A DNA stretch of 64,000 nt from Planctomycetota bacterium (GTDB taxonomy: Bacteria > Planctomycetota > J058 > JAJDCP01), in assembly GCA_029260765.1 (NCBI GenBank), contig JAJDCP010000168.1, positions 1-64,000 on the forward strand. Direction: 5' to 3'. Made by a program: the position numbers and the translations under genes. This document shows positions 25,938 through 33,874 of this stretch, piece by piece (position 1 is the first letter of the stretch; each line of letters begins with the position of its first letter). The notes under the pieces are model-generated. The model saw only the letters and a program-made list of their open reading frames with translations, ran no database searches and had not been told where the DNA came from.

Positions 25938-27538
25938 AAAAGGCTGCGCGCGCCCAGACCGGCACCAGCAAGAGCCCCTCGAAGCCTGACAAGAGCCGCT
26001 CGAAGGCCAAGTCCACGGCCAAAAAGACGACCAGGCCTGCCAACAAGAAGCCGCGCGCGAAGAAAAAGGCCGCGGCAAGCACCACGAAGCCCAGGCGCAA
26101 GACCAAAAAAACCCGGGCTCCGTACGCACGCCCGAGCATCCAGCCGCACCTGACAACGATCGGGAACACCTTTGGGGCAGCACCTGGGCGCCGTGTCTTC
26201 GACACAGTGGATGGGGCCGATGTCGAAGAGTTGGTCAGGCGCTTCGGATCGCCGTTGTTCGTATTCAGCGAGAGATCGATCCGGAAACGCGCACGCCAGG
26301 CGTTGAAAGCCTTCTCGGGCTACCCGCGCGTGTGCTTCGCCTGGTCGTACAAGACCAACCACCTCGACGCGATCTGTGCCTTGTTTCACCAAGAAGGCTG
26401 GTACGCCGAGGTCGTCTCTGCTGCTGAGTACCAAATGGCGCGCCGCATGATGCCGGGCAACCGCATCATTTTCAACGGCGCCTACAAGCCTGCCGAGGCC
26501 TGCAAGCTCGCCGTGGAAGAGGGCGCGTTGGTGCAGATCGACCACTTCGATGAGATCGACGTGCTCGAGTCGGTGGTGGGCAAGGGAAGACCGCCACCGG
26601 TCGGGATCCGCGTCAACATGAGCTTGCGAGGGGCAGCGAGCTGGCAGCGCTTCGGTTTCAGCCTCGAACGGGGAGAGGCCATCAGCGCTGTGCGGCGCAT
26701 CGTCCGCGGCGGGGCCCTCTCACTCGTGGGACTGCATTGCCATATCGGCACCTACGTGCTCAAACCCGAGGCATACCAGGAAGCGGCCGCCAAGCTCGTC
26801 GCCTTCGCGGAACAGGTACAAGCAGAGACGGGCAGGCCGATCGAGGTACTGAACCTCGGCGGCGGCTTCCCGTCGCACAGCTCCCTGGGCTCGGTCTACG
26901 GCGCTGCCGAGGACGTTGTCCCCACGCTGGCCGAGTTCGGGCAAGCGATCACCGGGCAGCTGACGAGCTCGGCGCTCAAGTCGAAACCGCCTCTGCTGGT
27001 TCTCGAGAGCGGGCGGGCGCTCGTCGACGACGCCGGGACACTGATCGCAACCGTCGCCGCCACGCGCCACCTGCCGGGGGGAGAGCGGGGCCTGGTCCTG
27101 GATGCCGGAGTCAACCTGTTGTACACCTCGACCTGGTACAAGCACCAGATCTTCCCGACCTCGCCGGTCGAAGGCAGTCTGCAGCCAACCAAGCTGCTCG
27201 GGCCTCTATGCATGGCGATCGACATCGTGCGCTCCAAGATCGCCCTGCCGCCGCTCGAGCCCGGGCACCGGGTCGCCATCCGTCCGGTGGGCGCCTACAA
27301 CGTCACCCAATGGATGCAGTTCAGCCAGATGCGGCCCGCAGTCGTCCTGGTCGCAGAGGATGGCTCGGTGGAGCTGATCCGGGAGCCCGAGTCCATCGAC
27401 TACCTGAAGAGCGTAGAGCGGCTCCCCGAGCGGCTACGGCCGGCTCCGGTCAAGGGCACGCTGCTGCCGCAGCGTCAGGCGCCGAGACGTACGAGCCAAA
27501 AAGGTGGGGGAAAGCGGCGCCGGGCCAAGAAATCCTGA
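25934..27538 (+). CDS. PLP-dependent decarboxylase (LysA-like) with lysine-rich tails
   Basis: A 534-residue fold-type III PLP enzyme of the Orn/DAP/Arg decarboxylase group. It has FAWSYKTN with the Schiff-base Lys near residue 139, GLHCHIGT, LNLGGGFP, LESGRALVDD and VGAYN. The Cys region reads GPLCMAIDIV, where DAP decarboxylases have C-E-S-x-D; Cys and Asp remain but the Glu/Ser are lost, so the substrate probably differs from meso-DAP. The first 65 residues are a histone-H1-like Lys/Ala/Pro/Thr tail, and the last 25 are again basic. It starts with GTG overlapping the ATP-grasp stop. It presumably supplies or trims an amine building block. Confidence 0.9.
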   Translation: MKKAARAQTGTSKSPSKPDKSRSKAKSTAKKTTRPANKKPRAKKKAAASTTKPRRKTKKTRAPYARPSIQPHLTTIGNTFGAAPGRRVFDTVDGADVEELVRRFGSPLFVFSERSIRKRARQALKAFSGYPRVCFAWSYKTNHLDAICALFHQEGWYAEVVSAAEYQMARRMMPGNRIIFNGAYKPAEACKLAVEEGALVQIDHFDEIDVLESVVGKGRPPPVGIRVNMSLRGAASWQRFGFSLERGEAISAVRRIVRGGALSLVGLHCHIGTYVLKPEAYQEAAAKLVAFAEQVQAETGRPIEVLNLGGGFPSHSSLGSVYGAAEDVVPTLAEFGQAITGQLTSSALKSKPPLLVLESGRALVDDAGTLIATVAATRHLPGGERGLVLDAGVNLLYTSTWYKHQIFPTSPVEGSLQPTKLLGPLCMAIDIVRSKIALPPLEPGHRVAIRPVGAYNVTQWMQFSQMRPAVVLVAEDGSVELIREPESIDYLKSVERLPERLRPAPVKGTLLPQRQAPRRTSQKGGGKRRRAKKS

Positions 27539-27548
27539 GGCGCTGCTC

Positions 27549-30116
27549 CTAGAGCACAGCCAGTCCGCGGTCACATAGCGTACGCCAGGTCGCTGACGCG
27601 TACAGGTCGGACAACGGAGAGCATTGCCCGGACTTACCGTTGGTCGCGCTGGCAAACGAGCTGGCGAGCGCGTTCAGCGGCTGGGCCTTGTCCCGGCTCT
27701 TGTCGAGCTCGTTGGCCAGCCAACTCGCCCAACGCGCCGACATCCGGACCGTGATCGGCCCCGCCTCGTTCTTCATCACCAGATCTGCCCGGGCCGGCTT
27801 GCCGTTGTACGGAAGCAGGCGCACCTCCGGAGTCTCACCGGTCCAGCGGACCTGATCCTCTTCAACCAGCCCGTTCTGGCACAGCAGCTGCCACGCCGGA
27901 GACCGGAGCAGAGCCTCGAAAGAGCCTTCCACGTCGTTCGTCTGCCGCCCGTTGTTCAAACCGGCGATCTGGAATGCCGCCTCGAGGTAGTTCAGCTGGA
28001 TCGGACCGTTGACGGCCGGCTGTGCTTGTTTCAACATCTTGGCCAGCCACTCCGCCTCGGCCAGCGGCATGCGAATGATCTCATCCTCGTTGATGCCGTG
28101 CAGCACCAGCCCGGCCTCTCGAACGCGCCCCTGCACAGGCGGGGAGGGACGCACAGAAGGGGCAGGACCGAGCCAGACCAGGCGCTTGTCGCGGCGCAAG
28201 TAGGTCGGCGGCTTGGCGAGCTTGCGGGCGCGCTCTTCGAGCACTCCGGCGATCAAGTTGCGGTCGATGCTCGGGGAAGGCACGGGGAAGTCGAACCATC
28301 CCTCAGACTGCTTTTCAGTGTGCATCCCGAGGCTGAAGAACTTCACCGCCATCTCGAGGCCGTTGGTGAACCTGCTGTGCTCATTCGCAGGGTCGTCATG
28401 GGGGATGATCTGCTGGATGAACGCGTCTTTCGAGACCGGCCGCAGCGAGATGCCGTACTCTTTGGGGTTGCGCCCGATCGGACTGTGTGGCGTCACTCCA
28501 AAGAGTGCCCAACTGGCCGAAGACAGCAGCTTGTTGTGGAAGAGCTGGCGCACGACATCCAGTGCGTCGATGGTCTCTTGGGCGGTCTGGCTCGGGAAGC
28601 CGTACATGATGTAGGCATGCACGCGGATGCCTGCATCCTGGAAGTTCTTGGCCACCACTGCGACCTGCTCGACGGTCGTCCCCTTCTTCATCATCTTCAA
28701 CAGACGGTTCGACGCGACCTCCAGGCCACCGAACACCGCGACCAGCCCCGAGGCGGCCAGCAGACGACAGAACTGGGGCGTGAACACCTTGTCGAACCGC
28801 AACATGCCGTGCCAGGAGATGTCCAGACGGCGCCGCAACAGCTCGAGCGCAAAGTGGCGCATGCCCCGAGGCGGAAGGGCCTCATCTACGAAATGGAATC
28901 CCGTCTGGCCCGTCTGCTCGCAGATTTCCTGGACCTTATCGACCAGGTTGCGCTCCGAAGCGGGATCGTAGTCGCGGATGTAGCTCAGATGCACGTCGCA
29001 GAAGGAGCACTTCTTCCAATAGCAGCCGTGCGCCATCGTCATCTTGCTCCACCAGCCATCAGAGCGCACGCGCTGGTTGATGTTGGAGGTCTCGAGCGTG
29101 GAAAAATAGCGGTTGAGCCGATAGCCGGAGTAGTCGGGGGCGCCCGCGTCATCATGCGGCGCGTCGCAGTCGGCGCTGCCATCGGAGTAGGTGATCGCGT
29201 TGTGTTTGCCTCGATAGAAGGTGCGCTTCAGGGAGTCTTTGTCCCGTGTGCCTTCGAGGTGCTCGATGATGTTCAGTAGCGGGCGCTCGCCATCATCCAG
29301 CGTCAGATAGTCGATGTAGTCGAACATGCGCGGCTCGTTGGGCTCGCGCATCGACGTATTGAACAGTCCACCACCCGCGGCGACAACAGCCTGGGGGTTC
29401 CACTCCTTGACTCTCTTGCCGATGCGTAGCGACCAATAGAGGTTGCGGGCAAACGGAACCGACACCCCCACCAGATCTGGGGCCTTCGCCTGAAGATGCT
29501 TATCCAGACATTCGTACAACATCTCGTCGAGCAGGTTGGGCGGCCGCTCAAGCTCTTTGTGCATCTGGTCGAAAGCCGCACAACGGTGGACGAAGTTGTC
29601 GTAGAAACGGTCGACGAGCGTGATCTGGAAGTAGGGGAAGACCGCTTCACGGACCAGCCCGGCGATGTCATACAAGAACAGGGTCGCGACGAACTTTGCC
29701 CGATCGTGCAGGGGCAGCGTCGTATCTGCGCCATCGTTCCAGTCGAAACCCCGATTGTTCTCGAAGTTCTCCCCGCGCGGCAGGAAGCCCTTCTGACAAA
29801 GCCTGTAGGCCAGACACTGATCTTTGCCCTGCAGGTAGCCGATCACGTTGTCGATCAACCCCAGGTAGCGTTCACGCATGCCGTAGAGCCGGCTACTCCA
29901 AGTGGACAGGTACGCCTGCCGGGGTTCTGCGGCCTTGAACAGCCGCTCGAGACCTTGCCGGCAGAAAAGCCGCAAGAGTGTCTCGAGGCTCAGATCAGCC
30001 TGGTCGACACCGCGCCCCTGACGTTTGAGGTACCGCGCCAGGTACGGCGCCGCCGGGTAGGCGTAGTTCGGGGATGAGAATGGAGTGACAACAAGCAAGG
30101 ACTGCGGACTTTCCAT
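27549..30116 (-). CDS. Cobalamin-binding-type radical SAM protein
   Basis: An 855-residue enzyme, convergent with the PLP gene (10-base gap). An N-terminal B12-binding-like region contains PDLVGVSVPFARNLYWSLRIGKRVKEW and VVAAGGGLFN. The radical SAM domain has the cluster motif HGCYWKKCSFCDV near residue 364: spacing CX4CX2C rather than CX3CX2C, a variant seen in some B12 radical SAM proteins. It is followed by FHFVDEALPP and GLEVASNRLLKMM. Two related blocks of about 75 residues close the protein. ATG 30116 has GGAG six bases ahead. A C- or P-methylation or other radical reaction is likely; the substrate is unknown, but the gene's place argues for the same pathway. Confidence 0.9.
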   Translation of the reverse strand: MESPQSLLVVTPFSSPNYAYPAAPYLARYLKRQGRGVDQADLSLETLLRLFCRQGLERLFKAAEPRQAYLSTWSSRLYGMRERYLGLIDNVIGYLQGKDQCLAYRLCQKGFLPRGENFENNRGFDWNDGADTTLPLHDRAKFVATLFLYDIAGLVREAVFPYFQITLVDRFYDNFVHRCAAFDQMHKELERPPNLLDEMLYECLDKHLQAKAPDLVGVSVPFARNLYWSLRIGKRVKEWNPQAVVAAGGGLFNTSMREPNEPRMFDYIDYLTLDDGERPLLNIIEHLEGTRDKDSLKRTFYRGKHNAITYSDGSADCDAPHDDAGAPDYSGYRLNRYFSTLETSNINQRVRSDGWWSKMTMAHGCYWKKCSFCDVHLSYIRDYDPASERNLVDKVQEICEQTGQTGFHFVDEALPPRGMRHFALELLRRRLDISWHGMLRFDKVFTPQFCRLLAASGLVAVFGGLEVASNRLLKMMKKGTTVEQVAVVAKNFQDAGIRVHAYIMYGFPSQTAQETIDALDVVRQLFHNKLLSSASWALFGVTPHSPIGRNPKEYGISLRPVSKDAFIQQIIPHDDPANEHSRFTNGLEMAVKFFSLGMHTEKQSEGWFDFPVPSPSIDRNLIAGVLEERARKLAKPPTYLRRDKRLVWLGPAPSVRPSPPVQGRVREAGLVLHGINEDEIIRMPLAEAEWLAKMLKQAQPAVNGPIQLNYLEAAFQIAGLNNGRQTNDVEGSFEALLRSPAWQLLCQNGLVEEDQVRWTGETPEVRLLPYNGKPARADLVMKNEAGPITVRMSARWASWLANELDKSRDKAQPLNALASSFASATNGKSGQCSPLSDLYASATWRTLCDRGLAVL

Positions 30117-30369
30117 CGCCACTCCTACAGTTTTCAGGTCGAGTATCGCTCTCCATCCACTGAGAGTAGCGCCGGGAACTGCGCGAAACAACCCGGCAGC
30201 GTCGAGGAGTCTGGCAGGATGGGAGCGCCGCTCGTGGTTCCTTCTTTGTCCATGCCTCGACTCGAGGAGCCCGTTCGACGACACTTGTGGAAGGTCTGCC
30301 CACCATCGACGCCTTGTTCGTCACTCAGCAGCGCAGCGGGACCCCCGCGGACACCACAGGAGACCCGCT

Positions 30370-31227
30370 ATGCACCTCGCCCCCCTGTCGCGATCCCGGA
30401 CGGCGCTGTGCCTGCTCGTCTGTCTGCCGCTGGCGCTGCTCGGCCAGGACACCGCAGGTTCTCAGGCTTTCGAGAATCTCTACCAACTCGAGCTCGAGAG
30501 CAACCTGCGCTGGCAGCTCGCACGCCTGCGTGGCGACCACGAGCGTGCCGACGCTCGAGTGGGCGTGCTCGCCGACAGCGGGGTCTGGCACCTGGGGGCA
30601 CGTTCGGTGGTCGAGGCCCTCGAAGGCGCTGACGTCTCCTGCCGGGTGCTCGACCGCAGCCAACTCAGCGCCGAGGGCCTGGCAGGCATCGAGGTGCTGG
30701 TCATTCCTGGTGGCTGGGCTCCCTATCAGCTCGATGCGCTAGGCGAGGACGGGCCAGGCGTGATCCGCGACTTCGTCAAGCGCGGCGGGCGCTACCTGGG
30801 TATCTGCGCGGGAGCCTACCTGGCGGCCGATGAGGTCGAGTATCAGGGAATCACCTACCCCTACCCGGTCGACCTGCTCGACAGCGCTGCCGAGGGGCCC
30901 GTGCCGGAGTTGCCTCTGTACCCCGAGGTGGTGACCATCCGCCTGTCCGCCACCCGGGCCGGCCGGCGCCGCGGTATCCCCAGAGAGCTGGTGTGCCTGT
31001 TTCAGGGGGGCTGCACCTTCGAAGAAGACCCGGACCTGACCGTGCTGGCGCTCTACCCTGACGGCAGCCCGGCGATCGTCAGCGCACCGTTTGGCCGCGG
31101 CGAGGTGATCTTGAGCGGAGCCCATTTCGAGCGGCCTCCCTTGGAAGCGGGAGGCCTGAAGGATACGCCGCCCCCCGACGGAGCAGGCAAGCTGCTGCGC
31201 GAGCTGTTGCAGCTCGAGCGTGATTGA
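30370..31227 (+). CDS. Secreted BPL-N/GATase1-like protein
   Basis: A 285-residue exported protein. It has the signal peptide MHLAPLSRSRTALCLLVCLPLALLG. The body is a class-I-glutamine-amidotransferase-like fold: VGVLADSGVWHLGARSVVEAL, VLVIPGGWAPYQLDAL, GGRYLGICAGAYLAAD with the nucleophile-elbow Cys, and GAHFERPP as the His-Glu end. This is the biotin-protein-ligase N-terminal-like (BPL_N) family, whose members bind or hydrolyse unknown substrates. ATG 30370 has AGGAG eight bases upstream. Export of such a domain is uncommon. It ends three bases from the convergent EF-hand gene. Confidence 0.83.
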   Translation: MHLAPLSRSRTALCLLVCLPLALLGQDTAGSQAFENLYQLELESNLRWQLARLRGDHERADARVGVLADSGVWHLGARSVVEALEGADVSCRVLDRSQLSAEGLAGIEVLVIPGGWAPYQLDALGEDGPGVIRDFVKRGGRYLGICAGAYLAADEVEYQGITYPYPVDLLDSAAEGPVPELPLYPEVVTIRLSATRAGRRRGIPRELVCLFQGGCTFEEDPDLTVLALYPDGSPAIVSAPFGRGEVILSGAHFERPPLEAGGLKDTPPPDGAGKLLRELLQLERD

Positions 31228-31230
31228 GGC

Positions 31231-31785
31231 TCAGGTCTCTGCCGGCGGCTCCGGGAACATCGACAACATGTCCCCGTCGAGACACCACATCTCGATCTGC
31301 AGCACCGTGAACTGATCGCCATCGAGCGTGTCTGCGGAACCGACGCGCTCGCACAGAAGCGCCCAATGTGCGCGCAGAGTCGCGACATGTGCGCCGACCC
31401 GGAAGGCGATCGCCGCCTTGCAGTAGTCGCTGAAGCTCACGATCCCATCACCGTCGAGGTCGAAGCAGCCGAACTCCGCGCGGATCGTGCGCAGCAGCGC
31501 CGCCGAAGGCAGATTGTTGCCCGTGCCGCGCGGATCGAGATCCTTGCCGTAGAATTCCAACCATTCTTCGCGCGTGGTCTTCCCATCTTTGTTGAGATCC
31601 GCAGACAAGACCGCCTGCTGGTGCTTCTCGAGCATGCCGCTGTAGTAGCTGACCGACTCTTCAGGCAGACCCTTCATGCGCAGCACGTTCGAGTAGGTTT
31701 GCTGCGTGTCATCGTTGCTGATGGCCCCGTCGCGATCGACGTCGTAGAGGTCGAAGGCCGCATTCCAACGCGCCAAACGATCCAT
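31231..31785 (-). CDS. EF-hand calcium-binding protein
   Basis: A 184-residue cytosolic protein of calerythrin/sarcoplasmic-calcium-binding size. Three good EF-hand loops are visible: DVDRDGAISNDD, DLNKDGKTTREE and DLDGDGIVSFSD, each with acidic residues at positions 1, 3, 5 and 12. A fourth hand near the C-terminus (ADTLDGDQF) is degenerate. ATG 31785 is preceded by AGGAG. No effector domain is fused, so it is a calcium buffer or sensor acting on an unknown partner. No signal peptide is present. Confidence 0.92.
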   Translation of the reverse strand: MDRLARWNAAFDLYDVDRDGAISNDDTQQTYSNVLRMKGLPEESVSYYSGMLEKHQQAVLSADLNKDGKTTREEWLEFYGKDLDPRGTGNNLPSAALLRTIRAEFGCFDLDGDGIVSFSDYCKAAIAFRVGAHVATLRAHWALLCERVGSADTLDGDQFTVLQIEMWCLDGDMLSMFPEPPAET

Positions 31786-32008
31786 GGGTATCTCCTAGTG
31801 GCCCTGCTGAGACAAGGCTCTCTGTACGCTAGTTTGATCTCTCTACGCTGACAGTCCACCGGGCCGGAGTCAACCGCTTTGTCGAAGTAGGCGAGGCAGG
31901 CATCCTCGTTCTGTATGCGAGAAAAACCATCCCAGGTGACCGGATCTGACGGGGGTCTCTGCGACACTCTTTCCGACTTCCTGCATCCCACTTAGGGTCT
32001 GTTTCATA

Positions 32009-32026
32009 ACCTACCTGGAGGTAGGT
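32009..32026. promoter_or_regulatory. ACCTACCT-GG-AGGTAGGT palindrome (possible TetR site)
   Basis: ACCTACCTGGAGGTAGGT is a perfect inverted repeat with eight-base arms and a two-base centre. Its core CTACC-N4-GGTAG matches the palindrome before the tetR gene at 15557-15572. It lies just inside the left end of the MITE-like element and 128 bases upstream of the next gene's ATG. It may be an operator copy or merely the element's own hairpin. Confidence 0.45.
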
Positions 32027-32045
32027 GGTCTTCGGGAATGTGCTC

Positions 32046-32102
32046 GTAGGGTGCGGGGTTTATCCCCGCCCGACGGCGGGAGGGGGTGAACCCCTCCCCT
32101 AC
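32046..32102. repeat. GC-rich hairpin repeat (GTAGGG...CCCTAC)
   Basis: The segment begins GTAGGGTGCGGGGTTTAT and ends GTGAACCCCTCCCCTAC, so its two halves are imperfect inverted copies with an inner CCCGCC/GGCGGG stem. A related unit with the same TAGGGG...GGTTTA...TAAACC...CCCCTA plan lies at 62831-62935. It is interpreted as a dispersed REP/BIME-like repeat. Confidence 0.55.
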
Positions 32103-32154
32103 GGAGAATAGCGGTTCTTGAGGTTATCAAACAGACCACTAGGGAGACCGTCGT

Positions 32155-32739
32155 ATGGATCTGCAGATCATCGCACAGCTGGAAGCGGCCGGACTGGCCT
32201 TGCATGGCTGCCACGCGAGGCACATCCAGCTCAGTTGTGAAGGGAAGATCCAGCCCCAGCAGGGAGACCTCTTCGTCACGGACGGCGCGCGGGCCGCATG
32301 CATCTGCCCCAAGCCCATCTCTCAGCTCTTCGTGGGCAACGTTCGACCGCCAATCCTGGAAAAGTATCCCAGCCAGTACCTCCCCTTCTTCTACCGCCTC
32401 GACAAGACGATGCTCAGCTATGGTACGACCCGCGCTGAATTCCCACACGACAGAGAGCTCGAACGAGTCTTGAAGCAGCTGGCTCGGCGGCCGGATGGAT
32501 GGGACCGCAATCCGCTGTTCTCCTACCTGAGGTCTGCCGCGCAGCTGCACTTGTCGCTGAGCGATGTCAGTCGACACGAATTTGAGGCAGTGGTGCGGCG
32601 ACTCGCTCGCGCCGCAAAAACGATGAGCATGGGCTCTTCGAGCTGCAACTACCTCACAAACCTCGCGAGCCGCCACAAGCAGACAGTCCCCGCAGCATCG
32701 GTGGCGGGGGGCGCTGCGTACCGGATCCTGGTCGGATAG
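32155..32739 (+). CDS. Hypothetical protein
   Basis: I do not recognise a family. The 194-residue protein is soluble, without signal peptide, with a Cys-containing segment (GARAACICPKPISQLFVGN), an aromatic patch (YPSQYLPFFYRLDKTM) and a helical C-terminal half ending in a small, Ala/Ser/Val-rich tail. The lack of a known motif, a moderate ribosome site (GGGAGA eight bases before ATG 32155) and the mobile-like element directly upstream make it an orphan candidate, possibly acquired. Codon use looks like its neighbours, so I keep it as a real gene with moderate confidence. Confidence 0.55.
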   Translation: MDLQIIAQLEAAGLALHGCHARHIQLSCEGKIQPQQGDLFVTDGARAACICPKPISQLFVGNVRPPILEKYPSQYLPFFYRLDKTMLSYGTTRAEFPHDRELERVLKQLARRPDGWDRNPLFSYLRSAAQLHLSLSDVSRHEFEAVVRRLARAAKTMSMGSSSCNYLTNLASRHKQTVPAASVAGGAAYRILVG

Positions 32740-32812
32740 GGCTGCCTGCGGCAGGAAGAGGCTTCTGCCAGGTCCGGCGCGGCCGCCTGCCCCTCACAAA
32801 CCGACCGGCCGC

Positions 32813-33475
32813 CTACCATTGGCTCGTGAGCTGGTGGTTCGGCAGGTGCTCGAGGGTGATGAAGGTCGCGTTGCGGCTGCCGTTGCCGACCACCGACTGG
32901 GTCCCGGGTGCGGAGACCCCCGCGGCCTCGACACTCATCGTCGCGCCGCTCGCCTGGTAGACGATGTTGATGCCTTGGACGAAGTTCGCCGGGCCCGCCG
33001 AAAACTCGGCAGCGATGGATCTGCCGATGAGAGAGCTTCCGTCTTTGAAGACGACCCCCCAGCTCGCGCTGTCTCCTCCAGACAGCGCCACCTGGCCGGA
33101 AATACGGTAGTACTCCCCCGGGGTCAGGTTGAAGAAGCTGATGCTGCTGATCGTTCCATCGGTGCTGATGTCGGTCGCCAGGATCTTCGTCAGGGTGCGG
33201 ATCACGCGGCTGTTTTCGAGCTCGCTGACGCGCGTCTCGTGGTCAGCGACATCGACTTCGACCAGGTCAAGATCGGTAACGACGCCGCTGACCCGCATAT
33301 CGTTGTCGTTGACGGCCACCTCGACCGCAGCGAAGTTGGCGTTGACGTCGTCCGCCACCGCGGGCGTATCCGCGACAAATGTGTTCGGCACCGATAGCGA
33401 GCCCGCCACCAGACCCAGGGGCAGAGTTAGAGCCAAAGCCCAGACCGGGACTTTGATGAACTTGACGTTGAACAC
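32813..33475 (-). CDS. Exported protein with DDVNANF motif
   Basis: A 220-residue exported protein. The start is set at GTG 33475, directly behind AAGGGAGGAAACCC; an ATG 16 codons earlier lacks a site. A hydrophobic stretch (VPVWALALTLPLGLVAGSL) is followed by VPNTFVADTPAVADDVNANF and AVEVAVNDNDMRV, a pattern seen in secreted proteins of several aquatic bacteria. There it precedes a heptad coiled coil (VSELENSR) and a beta-rich C-terminal head. The head (YYRISGQVALSGGDSASWGVVF) resembles a C1q/TNF- or tail-fibre-like jelly roll. Likely a surface trimer; no function assigned. Confidence 0.72.
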   Translation of the reverse strand: MFNVKFIKVPVWALALTLPLGLVAGSLSVPNTFVADTPAVADDVNANFAAVEVAVNDNDMRVSGVVTDLDLVEVDVADHETRVSELENSRVIRTLTKILATDISTDGTISSISFFNLTPGEYYRISGQVALSGGDSASWGVVFKDGSSLIGRSIAAEFSAGPANFVQGINIVYQASGATMSVEAAGVSAPGTQSVVGNGSRNATFITLEHLPNHQLTSQW

Positions 33476-33874
33476 GGGTTTCCTCCCTTTGATTGCGAGG
33501 CACAACGATTTCATTTGCGACAATATATATATTCATTAGCAACAACAAGCAGATTCTGAGCGCTGCATGCCTGGTCCGGCCTTTCAAGCGTCGTCCGCGC
33601 CTCCGTTGCAAACTCCATGATCGACGTCTTCACTTCGCCAGGGAGTCGAACCGTCTCCACCGCCTCGCCCGCGCCGCGTGCTCGATTCTTCGCCGGCACC
33701 AGACTCCATGGCGCTTGTTGGATGGGCGCGAGCGACAGCGCGCACCGCCCGGCTCTCGCGCGTTCCGCCTGGACAGCGCAGCCTCGGACAACGCGCCCCC
33801 CTGCACAAGTGGCCTGCATCGGTTAGAATTGCCGCTCACCATCCACGCACACTACGGCGAGCAGATTCCGCAGC
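33476..33874. other. Intergenic region with AT-rich promoter zone
   Basis: This 399-base gap separates two divergent genes. The left 75 bases are markedly AT-rich, against a GC-rich background, and hold a candidate promoter for the leftward gene. The remainder is GC-rich, with no supported reading frame, terminator or repeat. No strong Shine-Dalgarno site precedes the rightward ATG at 33875. Confidence 0.5.
33522..33548 (-). promoter_or_regulatory. Candidate sigma-70-type promoter
   Basis: On the minus strand TTGTTG is followed 15 bases later by TATATT inside a TATATATATT run, about 45 bases before the GTG start at 33475. The spacer is two bases short of ideal. It is the only AT-rich patch of this kind between 30 and 41 kb. 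Confidence 0.4.

Larger units (their letters stand above)
31996..32137. mobile_element. MITE-like element with 17-bp terminal inverted repeats
   Basis: The left end GGTCTGTTTCATAACCT (31996-32012) and the right end (32121-32137) are inverted copies differing at one base. They enclose 108 bases with no coding capacity. TA dinucleotides lie just outside each end (TTAG on the left, ACTAG on the right), as expected for an IS630/mariner-like target, though no clean longer duplication is seen. The interior holds a perfect palindrome and a GC-rich hairpin. No transposase is in the window. Confidence 0.55.

Noticed and set aside
31674..31991. 105-codon minus-strand frame upstream of the EF-hand gene
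   Set aside because: It overlaps the EF-hand gene start and the MITE-like end; a stretch looks protein-like, but no family or ribosome site supports it.
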